Positions 42,386 through 53,585 of a stretch of DNA of 64,000 bases are shown piece by piece (the first letter of the stretch is position 1; every line of letters begins with the position of its first letter). The notes beneath the pieces were generated by a model. That model was not told the origin of the DNA. It ran no database searches and saw only the letters and a program-made list of their open reading frames with translations. Both the position numbers and the translations under genes were made by a program. The DNA is from Rheum nobile (lineage: Eukaryota > Streptophyta > Magnoliopsida > Caryophyllales > Polygonaceae): NCBI GenBank assembly GCA_027886185.1, contig WOAB01000506.1, positions 1,116,001-1,180,000 of the forward strand. Direction: 5' to 3'.

Positions 42386-42973
42386 TTCAAATCCACTTTC
42401 TTCTCCCTACACTACTAGTGTTGAATGAATTCAATTGAAATCAACCTTTACATTAATAGCAAGTTTGACACTTTGAAATCAAATAACCTTAATTTGACCC
42501 CTAATCCTTTATTTTTTATGGAGGAGTGGAGATACATTAATTACAGGGTTATGCTTCAAGAAGGGAAGGAAGAGATAGTACTGACATTAAGTCGTCGCTA
42601 TGCCCCACTGATGTCAATCTAACCCCGGATTGGTGAACTGGCCGCCTTGGCTACGAAAATCATGTGAGGAAAGGTGAGATCGAGATCCAATTTGAACGAA
42701 ATTGACCTCTTCTCCTCTATGATGTTGTCGAAACCTAAGTTAGAATTTGGGCACTTGAAGCTCTTGCACGACAAAGATTTGATGGTTGCTGGTTGTCAAA
42801 GGGCGGCGGCGAGAGAGATGGGTACCTTGGCTGGTTGCTGACTGGTTGTCTCAAGGGCGGCGGTGCCGGTCATGTGTATCCATGAGAAATAATAACGAAA
42901 AGGTGGGAACAAAAACTATTGTTGGGATAAACAAGATGGTGTAGGGGGTTTTTACAAAATTAAAACGACTATT
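42386..42973. other. No gene recognised
   Basis: Contains an imperfect duplication around GGTTGCTGGTTGTC..GGGCGGCGG (about 42782-42870). No coding similarity is seen. Confidence 0.4.
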
Positions 42974-42982
42974 ATAATTTTA

Positions 42983-44502
42983 GGGCGCGGTTCGAGTGAG
43001 AAAGCCTCTTAAGATACAAAATACGAAAGAATTTGGGCCGTCCACGATGGCGAGATCTACAGCGTGAGAGAATAGGAAAAAATAACACACGCGCGCTCAC
43101 TTTGTTATTCGCTCGTCTTCAAATGCACTTTATGTTTATATGTTTGCACTTTACGTTTATGTTCTTGCACTTTATTTATGTTCGCTTGCACTTAGTGTTT
43201 ATTTGCTTGCACTTTATGTTTTTTTGCTTGCACTTTATATTTTTCTGCTTGCACTTTTGTTTATCTGGTTGCACGTTGTGTATATTCGCATGGAGTGTGT
43301 CATTACACCCCTTTAGTATATTTGCTTGTACTTTGTGTTTATTTTCTTGCACTTTGTTTTGTTTTTCTTGCACTTTTTTCTTATATGCTTGCACTTTTGT
43401 TTATTAGTTTGCACATCGTGTATATTTGAATACACATTGTGTTTATTCGTTTGCACTTTGTATTTTTTTGCTTGCATTTTTTTCTTATATGCTTACACTT
43501 TATGTTTTCATTGAACATTTATTTATTCTGCTTGCACATTGTGTATATTCGAATGCACATTATATTTGCTTGCACTTTGTGTTTATTTTCTTGCACTTTG
43601 TGTTGATTTGCTTGCACTTTATGTTTTCTTATTGCACTTTTTTCTTATAGGCTTGCACTTTAGGTTCAAGAGATTAAATAACAGAAAGTGCAAGCCAATA
43701 GGAAGAAAGTGCATGAGAATACGAAGTAAAGTGCAAACAAGTGAACATAAAGTGCATCAGAATAATGAATAAGTGCAAGCGAAATAACGAAAGTGCAAGC
43801 CCATAAGAAGAAAGTGCATGTAAATACAGAGCAAAGTGCAAGCAAGTGAACAGAAAGTGCAAGCAAATATGAGATTAAAAAATATTTAAAATGCAAGCAA
43901 GCGAACAGGAAGTGCATCACAATAATGAATAAGTGCAAGCGAATAGAACGAAAGTGCAAGCTGTTAAACAGACGTGCAAGTAGTTAAAGAGGAAGTGCAA
44001 ATGAATAAAAAAGGTGCAAGAGATTAAACAACGGAAAAGTGCAAGCCAATAGGAAGAAAGTGCATGAGAATACAAAGTAAAGTGCAAGCAAGTGAACAGA
44101 AAGTGCAAGCAAATATGAGATTAAAAAATATTTAAAATGCAAGCAAGCGAACAAAAAGTGCTTCAGAATAATGAATAAGTGCAAGCGAATAGAATGAAAG
44201 TGCAAGTTGTTAAAGAGGAAGTGTAAATGAATTAAAAAAAGTACAAGAAATTAAACAACAAAAAAGTGCAAGCCAATATGAAAAAAGTGCATGGAAATAC
44301 AGAGGTCAGTGCAAGCAAGTGAAAAAGAAAGTGAAAGCAAGTGAAAAAAAGAAGGCTGGAGTGAAAAAAATAAATTAAAAAGCGTGAAAAGCTGGAGCGA
44401 AAAAAAAAAGCGCGTGTCAATGAAAAAAGCTGAAGCAAATCGGACAGTGTGCAAACTTTCGTATTTTGTACGTTAAGGGGCTTTATCACATGACACTTTC
44501 CC
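42983..44502. mobile_element. Foldback Mutator-like MITE made of TGCACTT arrays
   Basis: A perfect 9-bp target duplication ATAATTTTA flanks it (42974-42982, 44503-44511). The ends begin GGG and share AAAGCC(T/C)CTTAA and TACAAAATACGAAAG inverted. Between them, the left half (about 43121-43665) repeats CTTGCACTTTATGTTT-like units every 20-30 bp. The right half (about 43686-44450) has the inverse, AAGTGCAAGC. The whole element could fold into a ~700-bp stem. Long frames here are repeat translations, not genes. Confidence 0.85.
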
Positions 44503-44625
44503 ATAATTTTATACACCAAACACATTAATCAAAATCTTAACATCTCCATAATGATTTTTTAGAAAATAAGCAGCATAAAGCATAATTAGTGTATAATTTT
44601 TTTTTATCCAAACGAGACCTAGATG

Positions 44626-45736
44626 TAGGGCTGTCAAAACTTGATCCGATCCGAATGACCCGCCCAAAACCGAACCCGTTCGATATCCGAAAAGAATTAA
44701 AATATTGTATATCCGAATCCGACCCGACCCGACCCAAACCGACTAGCCCGAACCCAAAAATAACCCAAACAGACTAGCCCGTTATCAACCCGGTACCCGA
44801 AGTAACCCGACCCGAAATCACCCGAAAATCCGAAGTTGCCTGATCCGAAATCACCCGAAAACACGAAGTTACCCAATCCGAAATCACCCGAAAACCCGAA
44901 GTTGTCCAATCTGAAATCACCCGAAAACCCAAAGTTGACTGATTTAAAATCACATGAAAACCCAAACTCGATAGCCCGAAATCACTGGAAAAATCAATGT
45001 CACCTGATCCTAAACATTCCTTATCGTTAGATCATAAACTTTCCTTATCGTTAAATCATAAACTCAAAGGTCTAGGTTTATCCTCACTATTTACCGTAAG
45101 AATCATCCTTACCAAAAGCCTTAAATATAGAACTCCAATGATAGGAGATTTTATAGTGAATATATATATTTATTGTAATTATGTTTGCCTTCAATCGAAA
45201 ACCGGTTCCATCGAAATACATTTCAACCACATTTCGATTTATACGAAATGCGATTCTTTTGAGATCGTAAACGAAATCTTATTCATTCGAACTCATATTC
45301 ATCTGAATTCCGACTCAACCGAAATATGATTTACACAAAATCTAGTTCAGTCATAATCTGAAATAACTCATCGAAATTGACCCGAATATCCAATTTCTCC
45401 CGATAAAATGAACAATTGACCCGACCGACCCGAATTGGATTGAGTTGTCAAAATACACGTGAATACGTCATTAGCCGAGATCCGGATTAATCCGAAACCA
45501 AAATGACCCGACCCGAAACCGATCCGATTTGCCCGATTGACAGCCCTAAGTTTGACCGAAATCCAAATTAACCCGACCGAAATTGACCCGAATACCCGAT
45601 CTCACCCGATAAATGAATATTTGATCCGACCCGATATGGTCCGACTTGTTATAATATCGGACATTGGCCCGAATCCGAACTGACCCGAATCCGAAATGAC
45701 CCGACCCGAACCCGACCCGCCCGATTGACACCCCTA
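44626..45736. mobile_element. hAT-like non-autonomous element, 8-bp TSD
   Basis: The target duplication CCTAGATG is perfect at 44618-44625 and 45737-45744. Ends are TAGGGCTGTCAA and TTGACACCCCTA, a common plant hAT MITE terminus. The interior is rich in CCCGAAAATC and GACCCGA repeats. An extra terminus, TTGACAGCCCTA, lies inside at about 45537-45547, so a ~920-bp element may be followed by a second right end. No transposase. Confidence 0.88.
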
Positions 45737-46220
45737 CCTAGATGCAATGACAACAACTGAAAGCTTATTGATACACATTTTTTTATAGTGACACAATAAA
45801 CAAACATATTCTATAGTAAAGTTTTCTCACATTAGCTGAGAAACATGGTCACGGGTTTAAATCTACCTCCCTCATTATAATGGTCTAATACCTCCTATAA
45901 AAGAGGGAAAAAAACATAATAGCATATTAAACAAAGCAACAAAAATCACATACATGAAAACATAATTAGAATAGGCATATTAGCAAGAATACCAGAATTT
46001 CAAAGCCAACTTGCAAAAAACCCATTTTTTGAAAAGTATTGCAAAAGTACCAATTTTTTGTACTTTTTTTTGGGTATTTTTGCTATTGTTGAGGGTGAAA
46101 TTTAACTTTTCTTTTAAATAAAAAATCAGATAAATCATTAAAACTTTTGAAAAGAAAAGATAAAAAAAATCTTAATCTTATTAATCAATTCCAAATATTA
46201 ACCCTAATCAATCCCAAATC

Positions 46221-46592
46221 CTAAACCCTTCCTCGTCTCCCTCCTCTGCTTCCTGCTTCCATCTCCCTCCTCTGCTTCCCTCTCTGTAACACCTCCAAGA
46301 TGTCCTTCCTGCTCAGCCTCATTCCCTCCACGTCCTCCACCTCCAACCCCACCCCCCTCACCCTCAACCACCCGTCCTCTGCAGCGGCGCACGTAACCTC
46401 CATCGCACACACCACCGCCTCTCCGCCGGCGCCGGCTCCCTCCATCACGGTGGCGAATCGAGCCTAGACCTCGCCGGTCAGCCAGTGGCGGTGTATCGAG
46501 ACCGGCTTCATGCTCGACACGTTGATCGCCCGCCGTCCGGTTGGGTCGATCACGATCCAGCTCAGCTCCAGATCGCCGTACAGATCCTGACA
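46221..46592 (-). pseudogene. Captured C-terminal fragment of a host protein, in-frame TAG; family uncertain
   Basis: A GC-rich minus-strand frame reads CQDLYGDLELSWIVIDPTGR, then VSIHRHWLTGEV, a TAG at 46464-46466 where a coding triplet is expected, then ARFATVMEGAGAGG, VEDVEGMRLSRKDILEVLQR and a stop at 46221. The composition and W/P/H-rich signature look like real coding sequence unlike its AT-rich surroundings. It resembles the end of a plant F-box-type protein, but I am not sure of that family. It lies just inside the left TIR. Confidence 0.45.
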
Positions 46593-47269
46593 CGTGTCGT
46601 CCCGCCCTGGGTTGGAGACCACCGCCGTTTCTTCCGACCACCGCCGCCGCTGTGCTCCCTTCCGACCGCCGCTCTTCCGACCGCGAACGGTGCCGATGAC
46701 GAAGGAGGCGGAGCAAGCAAGAAGTAGAAGTAGAAGCCAAGGTAAGGGAAAATCAGAAATTGATTTGAGTAGAAGCCAAACAGCATGAGCTTCGGAGCCG
46801 ACTTGACCTTGCTGATGAAATACAAGAAACTAAGGTAAGGGAAAAGAGAGAAAGCAAAGAGCTGAGAAGCTACATTCTATGAATCATGTGACAAAATCCA
46901 TCAAAATAAATAAATAAATCATGTGACAAACTTATGAATTATATTTCGTAAATAAATCTAATGCAGTATTGAGTTACTTCTAAATTTATTATGTGAAATC
47001 ATTTTGAATGAGTTTTCCAAAAAAAAAACATAAAAAAAGTCTTATGCTCCGGATGTTTTTTGTGGGCATCTGCTTAGAGTTGTAGGCTGTAGTTGTAGAT
47101 GATTTGTTTCAGATTTAACAATAATCAAATTAACATCCAAGCTATTCTATAAGCTCCCTGGAGATAATTATTTTAATCAATTCTCTAGGACAGATTAGAG
47201 TACTTACTTGCAACAACAGAAAATTAGCTCTAGAGCACATGAGTTTAGTAATACAATCAAATTGGCAAC

Positions 47270-50060
47270 TCAGATATAATAGAGTAATGACCTGACTACG
47301 TACAAATGTGGCCTGACAAAGTGCATATTACTCTAAAATTTGAAATCGGCTAACATTTGAAGTTTTGTGATATAACAGAGCATTGACATGACTTTGTATA
47401 AATGTGGTCTGACTTCATACAAATGTGGCCTGATAAAGTACATAATGCTCTATTAGAGCATTATGTACTTTTTTCAGGGCACATTTATACGAAGTCAGGT
47501 CACATGTATACCAACTTTGGGGTGAACAAAGTCGACTCCCTTCTTATAAACTCCTTGACTTGAAACTCTCTACATTCTCTAGTGTCGCTCTCAGAGTCGA
47601 CTCCCTTCTTGTACACTCTTCAGTGCCCCGGTATAAATGTGGTCTGATAAAATGAATATTACTCTGACATTTAAAATCGACTATGTATATCACTCTTCAG
47701 TGCCCCGACATTATGTACTTTGTCAGACCACATTTATACGAAGTCAGGTCACATTTAGACGAAGTCAGGTCAATGCTCTGTTATATCACAGAATTTCAAA
47801 TGTTAGTCAATTTCAAATTTCAGAGCAATATTCACTTTATCAGGCCATATTTGTACATTGTCAGGTCATTACTCTGTTATATTAACTTTAAATTTAAAAC
47901 AAACATTGGTTGGTTTCATAACGAGAAACCCTTAAATCAACATTTATTAGTTGTGATTCTAGTTGAATTGATAATCACTAAAAATATTTGCGAGTTTTAA
48001 TAAGATAAATATATACGAATTCAGGTCAATGCTCTGTTATATCACAAAATTTTAAATATTAGCCAATTTCAAATTTCAGAGCAATATCCACTTTATCACG
48101 CCACATTTGTACGTTGTCAGGTCATTATTCTGTTATATTAACTTTAAATTTGATAAGAGAAATGTATTCTTTATTTTCATAGTCTAATGTAGTTGGTAGT
48201 TTGTTTAGAGAATTTTTTTTTCCCACTTTCGTAGCCTAATATCTGTGTGGATAAAATCTTTTGGTAGTGATTTGACCTTCTCTCTTTGCAAGATAAAGAC
48301 TTTGAGCACTATTTCAATTTGCCAGCTTTTGGGTCTAGTCATCAAGGACAATGCTGTACTAGATCTTGGATCAAAGTTTGACTAGTAACAAGAATGACCT
48401 GACTACGTACAAACATGGCTTGATAAAGTGAATATTGTTTTGAAATTTGAAATCGGATGACATTTGAAATTTTGTGATATAACAGAGCATTGACCTGACT
48501 TGGTATAAATGTGGACTGATAAAGTAAATATTGCTCGGACAAAAGGGCAAATGTACTTGGAACACACTCACTAAAACCAGAGGAATTCCAATGCTTTCCT
48601 AATTCCTTGGCAAAAAATACTTAGCACTGCCACTTAGTACCATAAAGCACATCAACCCTTCAAGTTTTGTTCGCTTAAAAACAAGTGTAGCAGACCTCTT
48701 GCCAAAAAAAGAAGAGAATTACATCATATATTGGGAGCTTGTTAGGAGTAGAGAATATACATTCCATAGGTTCATTTCTAATTTGTTGATACATACCTAA
48801 CATAATGTATTTAAATATACCAACTACGTCCCCAGAATACATCATTATGCCTAAATCAAGGACATATGACGAAAGAAAACAACAATTTCAGTTGCGTCGA
48901 AAGAATCATGGAGCATTACACACAATGGAGATAACAATAACGTATGATGGTCTGGAGAACTGCATTCTCAACAGTACTTGTTATGGACTTTAAATTTTCA
49001 AATTTCAAATTTCAGGCCATATTTGTACATAGTCAGGTCATATTGTACGTAGTCAGGTTATATTGACTTTAAATTTTCAAATTTCAGAGCAATATTCACT
49101 TTATCAGGCCATATTTGTATGTAGTCAGGTCATTACTTTGTTATATTGACTTTAAATTTTAAACCAACGGGGTTGGTTCCATAATGAGAAAAACATAAAT
49201 TTGCATTTATTAGTTGTGATCCTTGTTGAATTGATAACCACTTAAAATTGGTCCTTTTCTTAACGCGGCTAAGAAACGAGTTTAATTAACAGAAGAAAGA
49301 GGGACAAAAACAAAATCGATAAGGACCACTTCCATTGACGAATCATTGGATGAAACTTCTTTCAGGGACATTAAAGACGGCATCCGTTTACCATCCTCTT
49401 TCTCATTGCACATCACCCACATGTAAGGATTCATACCTAATATATTGTAAAAATCATCTGATATCTTGTCATCATAAGAGAGACATTTTCTATAGCTGAA
49501 AAATCATTAAACTAACAAGTCAGTCAAGCTACTGCCTCTTCCAAAGTATCCTTTCTCCCCATTGTTGTCTGCACCACTCTGTTTTCCTTCTAACTTCAAG
49601 TGAATGCATAATAAAGACATTTAAGGAAAACATGGATGCAAGAGAAGAAAAACTCATACATTTTACTTTATCAGATCACATTTATACTTTATCATGCCAC
49701 ATTTATACGAAGTCAGGTCAATGCTCTATTATATCACAAAATTTCAAATGTTATCCAAATTCAAATTTTAGAGCAATATTCACTTTATCAGGCCACATTT
49801 GTACGTTGTCAGGTCATTACTCTGTTATATTAACTTTAAATTTGAAACAAACATTGGTTTCAAATTTCAGAACATTATGTACTTTATCAGGTCACATTTA
49901 TACGAAGTCAGGTCAATGCTCTCTTATATCACAAAATTTCAAATGTTAGCCGATTTCAATTTTTAGAGCAATATTCACTTTATCAGGCCACATTTGTACA
50001 TAGTCAGGTCATTACTTGTTGAATTGATAACCACTCAAAATATTTACGAGTTTTGATAAG
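47270..50060. repeat. Dispersed ~35-60-bp repeats in both orientations
   Basis: GACCTGACTTCGTATAAATG, GCCTGATAAAGTGAATATT and TTGAAATTTTGTGATATAAC, and their inverses (ACTTTATCAGGCCACATTTG), recur at about 47270-47900, 48000-48140, 48380-48540, 49010-49150 and 49660-50010. Blocks on opposite strands could pair into long hairpins. All sizeable frames here are repeat translations. Confidence 0.75.
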
Positions 50061-50860
50061 AGAAATATGTCTTTAAGGATGATATTGTTTAAGGGATTGT
50101 TTGGTACCCTAATTATAGTCTTTGTTTGGTGAGATCATAGATCGCTAGACCAAACTATAAATAAATTTACATAAATATCGATTTATTTATCGATTAATCC
50201 AGCAGTGCTGTATTATACATTATTTCCTTATATTAAACCTTAAAATAAGCTAAAATATCATTTTGATTTATTTTAGTGTTCTTTTTTTACCAAGATTGAG
50301 GTGGTCCCGTTCATTTTGTATGAAGTATAAGGTAGACTACAAACATTGAAAGTATGATTAATTATCTTATCTAGTGAGAAAAATTCAAGAGGTATGAGAA
50401 TAGATACGAGGGCTTTGCACTATAGGAACACAACACTAGGAACAAAAAGATGACAACAAGATAACTCAAATGGAGGGCCTTCCTCTGGTTAGATCTGCAT
50501 ATGTGGTGGAACAATGAATGTATTCCTGAAAATCTGACTTTTTCAGGCCAAATCAGGTGAAAGAGCGGGCTTACCAATTATTGATTCCATGTTATTGTTC
50601 TCTTTGTAGACGCCAAGAGGTGACCCATGTACCGAAAGCATCATTTCACCTTGCTTTGGCTGTCTATGCGATTTGGGTGTCATCCCTAAAGACATTCTCT
50701 GGCCGTTTGCCTACATATATGAACCGAGCACCCAACTCAGTAAAGGCACGTACATGAGAGAAAAAGCGCACAACAAAGATTTCTACATTGACCCCTTCAT
50801 TCAGATGATATATAAAACGAAAACCAATTTGACATATCAGTATGTTGGTTGGGAGAAAAG

Positions 50861-50990
50861 CCAAGACTACCCACATCTCACTGATGTCCATTCACTTATA
50901 TACGTCATGGCAAAAGTAAAAAAGCCAAGACTACCCACATCTAACTGATATCCATTCACATATATCTGTCATGGTAAAAGTACAGAACCT
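50861..50990. repeat. Tandem duplication of ~65-70 bp
   Basis: AGCCAAGACTACCCACATCT followed by ACTGAT.TCCATTCAC occurs twice in direct order, upstream of the GIF-derived leader. Confidence 0.85.
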
Positions 50991-51241
50991 TACCATACAT
51001 TCAATAGAGATGAGAGAAACCCCAAGAGTCTCTGTTCGAGTATTGGGGATTTCTCCTTCTCATGTGTTTCTATGTTTATAAATATCGGCACACAGGTTTC
51101 AATTTCTTCTCTTCCCTTCCATTTCAGATATCCTCTTTTTCTTTAATTTTCTGAATTAGGCAGTCTTCTAGGAGGAGTGGCACTTGTGCGTTTCGACGAC
51201 TGAGATCAGATTGCAGAAGCAGAGACTGAACTTTCTTTTGA

Positions 51242-51904
51242 GTGGGAAGCAACAGAGATTGGGGCTTCAGAGGAATGCAACAGCACCTGATGCAGATGCA
51301 GTCCATGATGGCGGCCTATTATTCCAACAACGTCACCCCTCTTCCTCCTCTCTTCGTCGACCTTCATGCCCCCTCTGCTCCGCCCGCCGCTATCCTCGTC
51401 ATCGGCCTTCCCACCGACTACTCTGTCCTCGACCTCAAGTCGCGATTTGAGATCTATGGCTCCATCTCCCGCACTCAAATTGATCCTCACGGCGTCAGAT
51501 TCGTCACTTTCCGCTCCAAGTCTGTCGTTGAGTCCGCCGTCTCCGCTTCCCTCGACCCCTCTTTCGACATTACCTTTGATTCTAAAAGAGTAAGCTTCGA
51601 AAAAGAGCGAGAAGGTGGAATTGATTCTGATGGGGACCAGACGGGTCACACTTCGAAGCTGGTGAGGGCGGAGAAGCCTTTGAGCAAACATGGAAGAGGA
51701 GATCGTTTGAGCTCTGCAATTGTGAGTTCCTCCGACCGCGAGGGAGGCGGAGATCGGGGCAGAGTCGAGGTAGGAGACCATGGCGCCGGGGAGCTTGGAG
51801 CCGACGGCGAGGGAGGCGGAGATTGGGACAGAGTCCAAATTCATATAAGCAGCAAGCAAATTGTCCATGGCTTCAACAAAAAAAAGGGCGAGGTCTCGAA
51901 CTAG
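51242..51904 (+). CDS. Chimeric open frame: GIF/ANGUSTIFOLIA3 N-terminus fused to an RRM domain (Pack-MULE product)
   Basis: The native start is probably the ATG at 51275; the frame is open from 51242. It begins MQQHLMQMQSMMAAYYSNNV, almost the exact N-terminus of GRF-interacting factors (GIF1/AN3). At the next residues, where GIF continues into its SNH domain, the sequence switches to PLPPLFVDLHAP. An RRM follows: AILVIGLPTDYSVLDLKSRF, ISRTQIDPHGVRFVTFRS, SFDITFDSKRV, like a plant uncharacterised RRM protein. The rest (DREGGGDRGRVEVG and a diverged repeat) is low-complexity. The upstream CT-rich region (51060-51274) looks like a captured GIF leader. Whether it is expressed is unknown; the intact 210-codon fusion is notable. 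Confidence 0.7.
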   Translation: MGSNRDWGFRGMQQHLMQMQSMMAAYYSNNVTPLPPLFVDLHAPSAPPAAILVIGLPTDYSVLDLKSRFEIYGSISRTQIDPHGVRFVTFRSKSVVESAVSASLDPSFDITFDSKRVSFEKEREGGIDSDGDQTGHTSKLVRAEKPLSKHGRGDRLSSAIVSSSDREGGGDRGRVEVGDHGAGELGADGEGGGDWDRVQIHISSKQIVHGFNKKKGEVSN

Positions 51905-52320
51905 GGCTTTGCAGTTGTGGTGTTTGTGATTGTCTTCAGAAAAGCTTAAATCTGTTATCAATCAATTGTTAAGTGTAATTAACCTTTGTTAAAAGTATAA
52001 TTTTTATAAAAGAAAAGGTAAATGAAAATATAATTTTATCTTTCTTGTTTTAAAAAGTTTTACAGCTTTTTTTGTATTTTTGTAATACTTTCTAAAATTT
52101 GATATTTTTACAAACGGCTATTGAAAACTTGACATTTTTTTGCAATTACGCCATTAGAATATACCCATGAACAGACAGGAAAGCAAATCCAATCAATTAT
52201 AGGTGTAAAAAAAAGAGTACGATTGTTCAAGAAATTAATTGTTAGTTTCTCAAAATGAGAGAGCAATCATGAAGCCAGGAACTTTCCGAAGGGGTCACAC
52301 TCAACTTCAATTACATGGTA

Positions 52321-52579
52321 TTCCCTCTGTCTCAAAATATAAGCCCCATTTGATCCGGGCATATCCGTCGAGGCGGATTTTATATCGTTAATATCTCTAA
52401 TTACATAACCCTAAAAATTATAATTTTTTGATATTATTAAAGTACTCGTTGAGACGAATCAAACAAGACCCCACATGACTATGTTTTTTCTTATATATTG
52501 GAAGAAATCTTAAACCGAAGCTTCAACGGTGAACAGTGACGCGTTCCCAAATGTTGATTATAATATGGGACGGAGGGAG
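52321..52579. mobile_element. Stowaway MITE
   Basis: Ends TTCCCTCTGTCTCAAAATAT and TGGGACGGAGGGAG with flanking TA (52319-52320, 52580-52581). The length of 259 bp fits a Tc1/mariner-derived Stowaway MITE. Confidence 0.85.
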
Positions 52580-52861
52580 TATTATTTTAATTAACTAAAA
52601 ACTAAATATTTTTTATTTACATATAAAGTGATAGATTTTTTTGGTAGAATGTAAACATAATAAAAAATATTAAAATAGTAAGTAAATTTTGATATATACT
52701 AGTGAAATATTAATTAAAAGTGATAATAATTCTTACGTTATAGTGTTACACCTCTTCTAGTTGCTGTTTCTTTCCATCTTCTTTACCTTTGGATTTGAGT
52801 ACTATTTTGTCCACTATTAATGAAGTTGATTTTGGCTGCTCCAAAAGAAATATTAAGAAGG

Positions 52862-53449
52862 CAGATACTATTTGCACCGGGCAACAGTGCCCTGACACAC
52901 ATCGGCTGTCGCGCGGCGGCTGCCGGCGGTGGATGTCGGCGGCGGTGAATGTCGGAGGTGGATCGATCGAGTCGTACAAATTTTTGGATTGAGTTCGGGT
53001 TGGGTTTAGGTTGAGTCGGGTTCTTCTTCGATATTTAAAAAATATTGAATTTTAAAATTATATCGAGTCTTAAAAAATATCGAGTCAGGTTCGGGTCGAG
53101 TCTGGTTCTTAAAATTCACCGAAAAATTGTGATTGAAATCCACCGAAAGTAATTCATTCACGGACGCAACAATAATTTTGATTGAAATCCACCGAATATT
53201 CTACCTTAAACCCTAAAACCATCACCGGCGAGATCGAACTCACGGTACCACCACCGCGCGACGGCGCCAGATCGAACTCCCTCCACGCGGCGCCCAGGGC
53301 ACGCGAATTCCGACGACACCCACCGCCGGCACCACCACCGGCACCCACCACCGGCCGTCGGCCGGCACTCACTGCTGCGCGACAGTGAGTGCCGTGCGCC
53401 ACTGACACGGTGCAAATAGCACCGTGTCAGGGCGCAAGTAGCTCTTCCG
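52862..53449. mobile_element. Small MULE-like non-autonomous element
   Basis: A direct repeat ATTAAGAAGG flanks it (52852-52861, 53450-53459). Ends CAGATACTATTTGCACC and, inverted, CGGAAGAGCTACTTGCGCCC are partly matching TIRs. The interior is GC-rich with CACCGTGTCAG-type inverted pieces and a GGGTTGGGTTTAGG-like stretch. No coding frame is recognised. Confidence 0.6.
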
Positions 53450-53585
53450 ATTAAGAAGGTATGAGAGCGGGCATGCTCAAAGAGGAAACCCAAAAAAAAT
53501 TGGGATGGGACAGGTCATAGGTGCAAGGAGAAGTTTTTTTTTGATAAGGTAAAAATTAGACAGAAACCACAGACAAAACGGTTTC

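Larger units (their letters stand above)
45974..52152. mobile_element. 6.2-kb Pack-MULE with captured gene pieces at both ends
   Basis: A perfect 9-bp duplication ATTAGAATA lies at 45965-45973 and 52153-52161. The left end GGCATATTAGCAAGAATACC and the inverted right end GGCGTAATTGCAAAAAAATG share a MULE-like terminus. Both continue as long A/T-rich TIRs of the GCAAAAGTACCAATTTTTTG type that are only moderately similar. A captured fragment sits just inside each TIR, and the middle is filled with dispersed repeats. No transposase is seen. Two adjacent elements cannot be fully excluded, but the duplication supports one unit. Confidence 0.7.

Noticed and set aside
43033..44525. Many Cys/His/Leu/Phe-rich frames of 60-124 codons
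   Set aside because: Direct translations of the TGCACTT repeat array in all frames, not genes.
46204..46740. 178-codon Arg/Gly-rich minus-strand frame
   Set aside because: Out-of-frame shadow of the captured GC-rich fragment, whose meaningful frame is 46592-46221.
51206..51961. 251-codon minus-strand frame opposite the GIF-RRM fusion
   Set aside because: Antisense to the recognisable GIF and RRM coding; its repeated DSxPISASLAVG reads the reverse of the plus-strand repeat.
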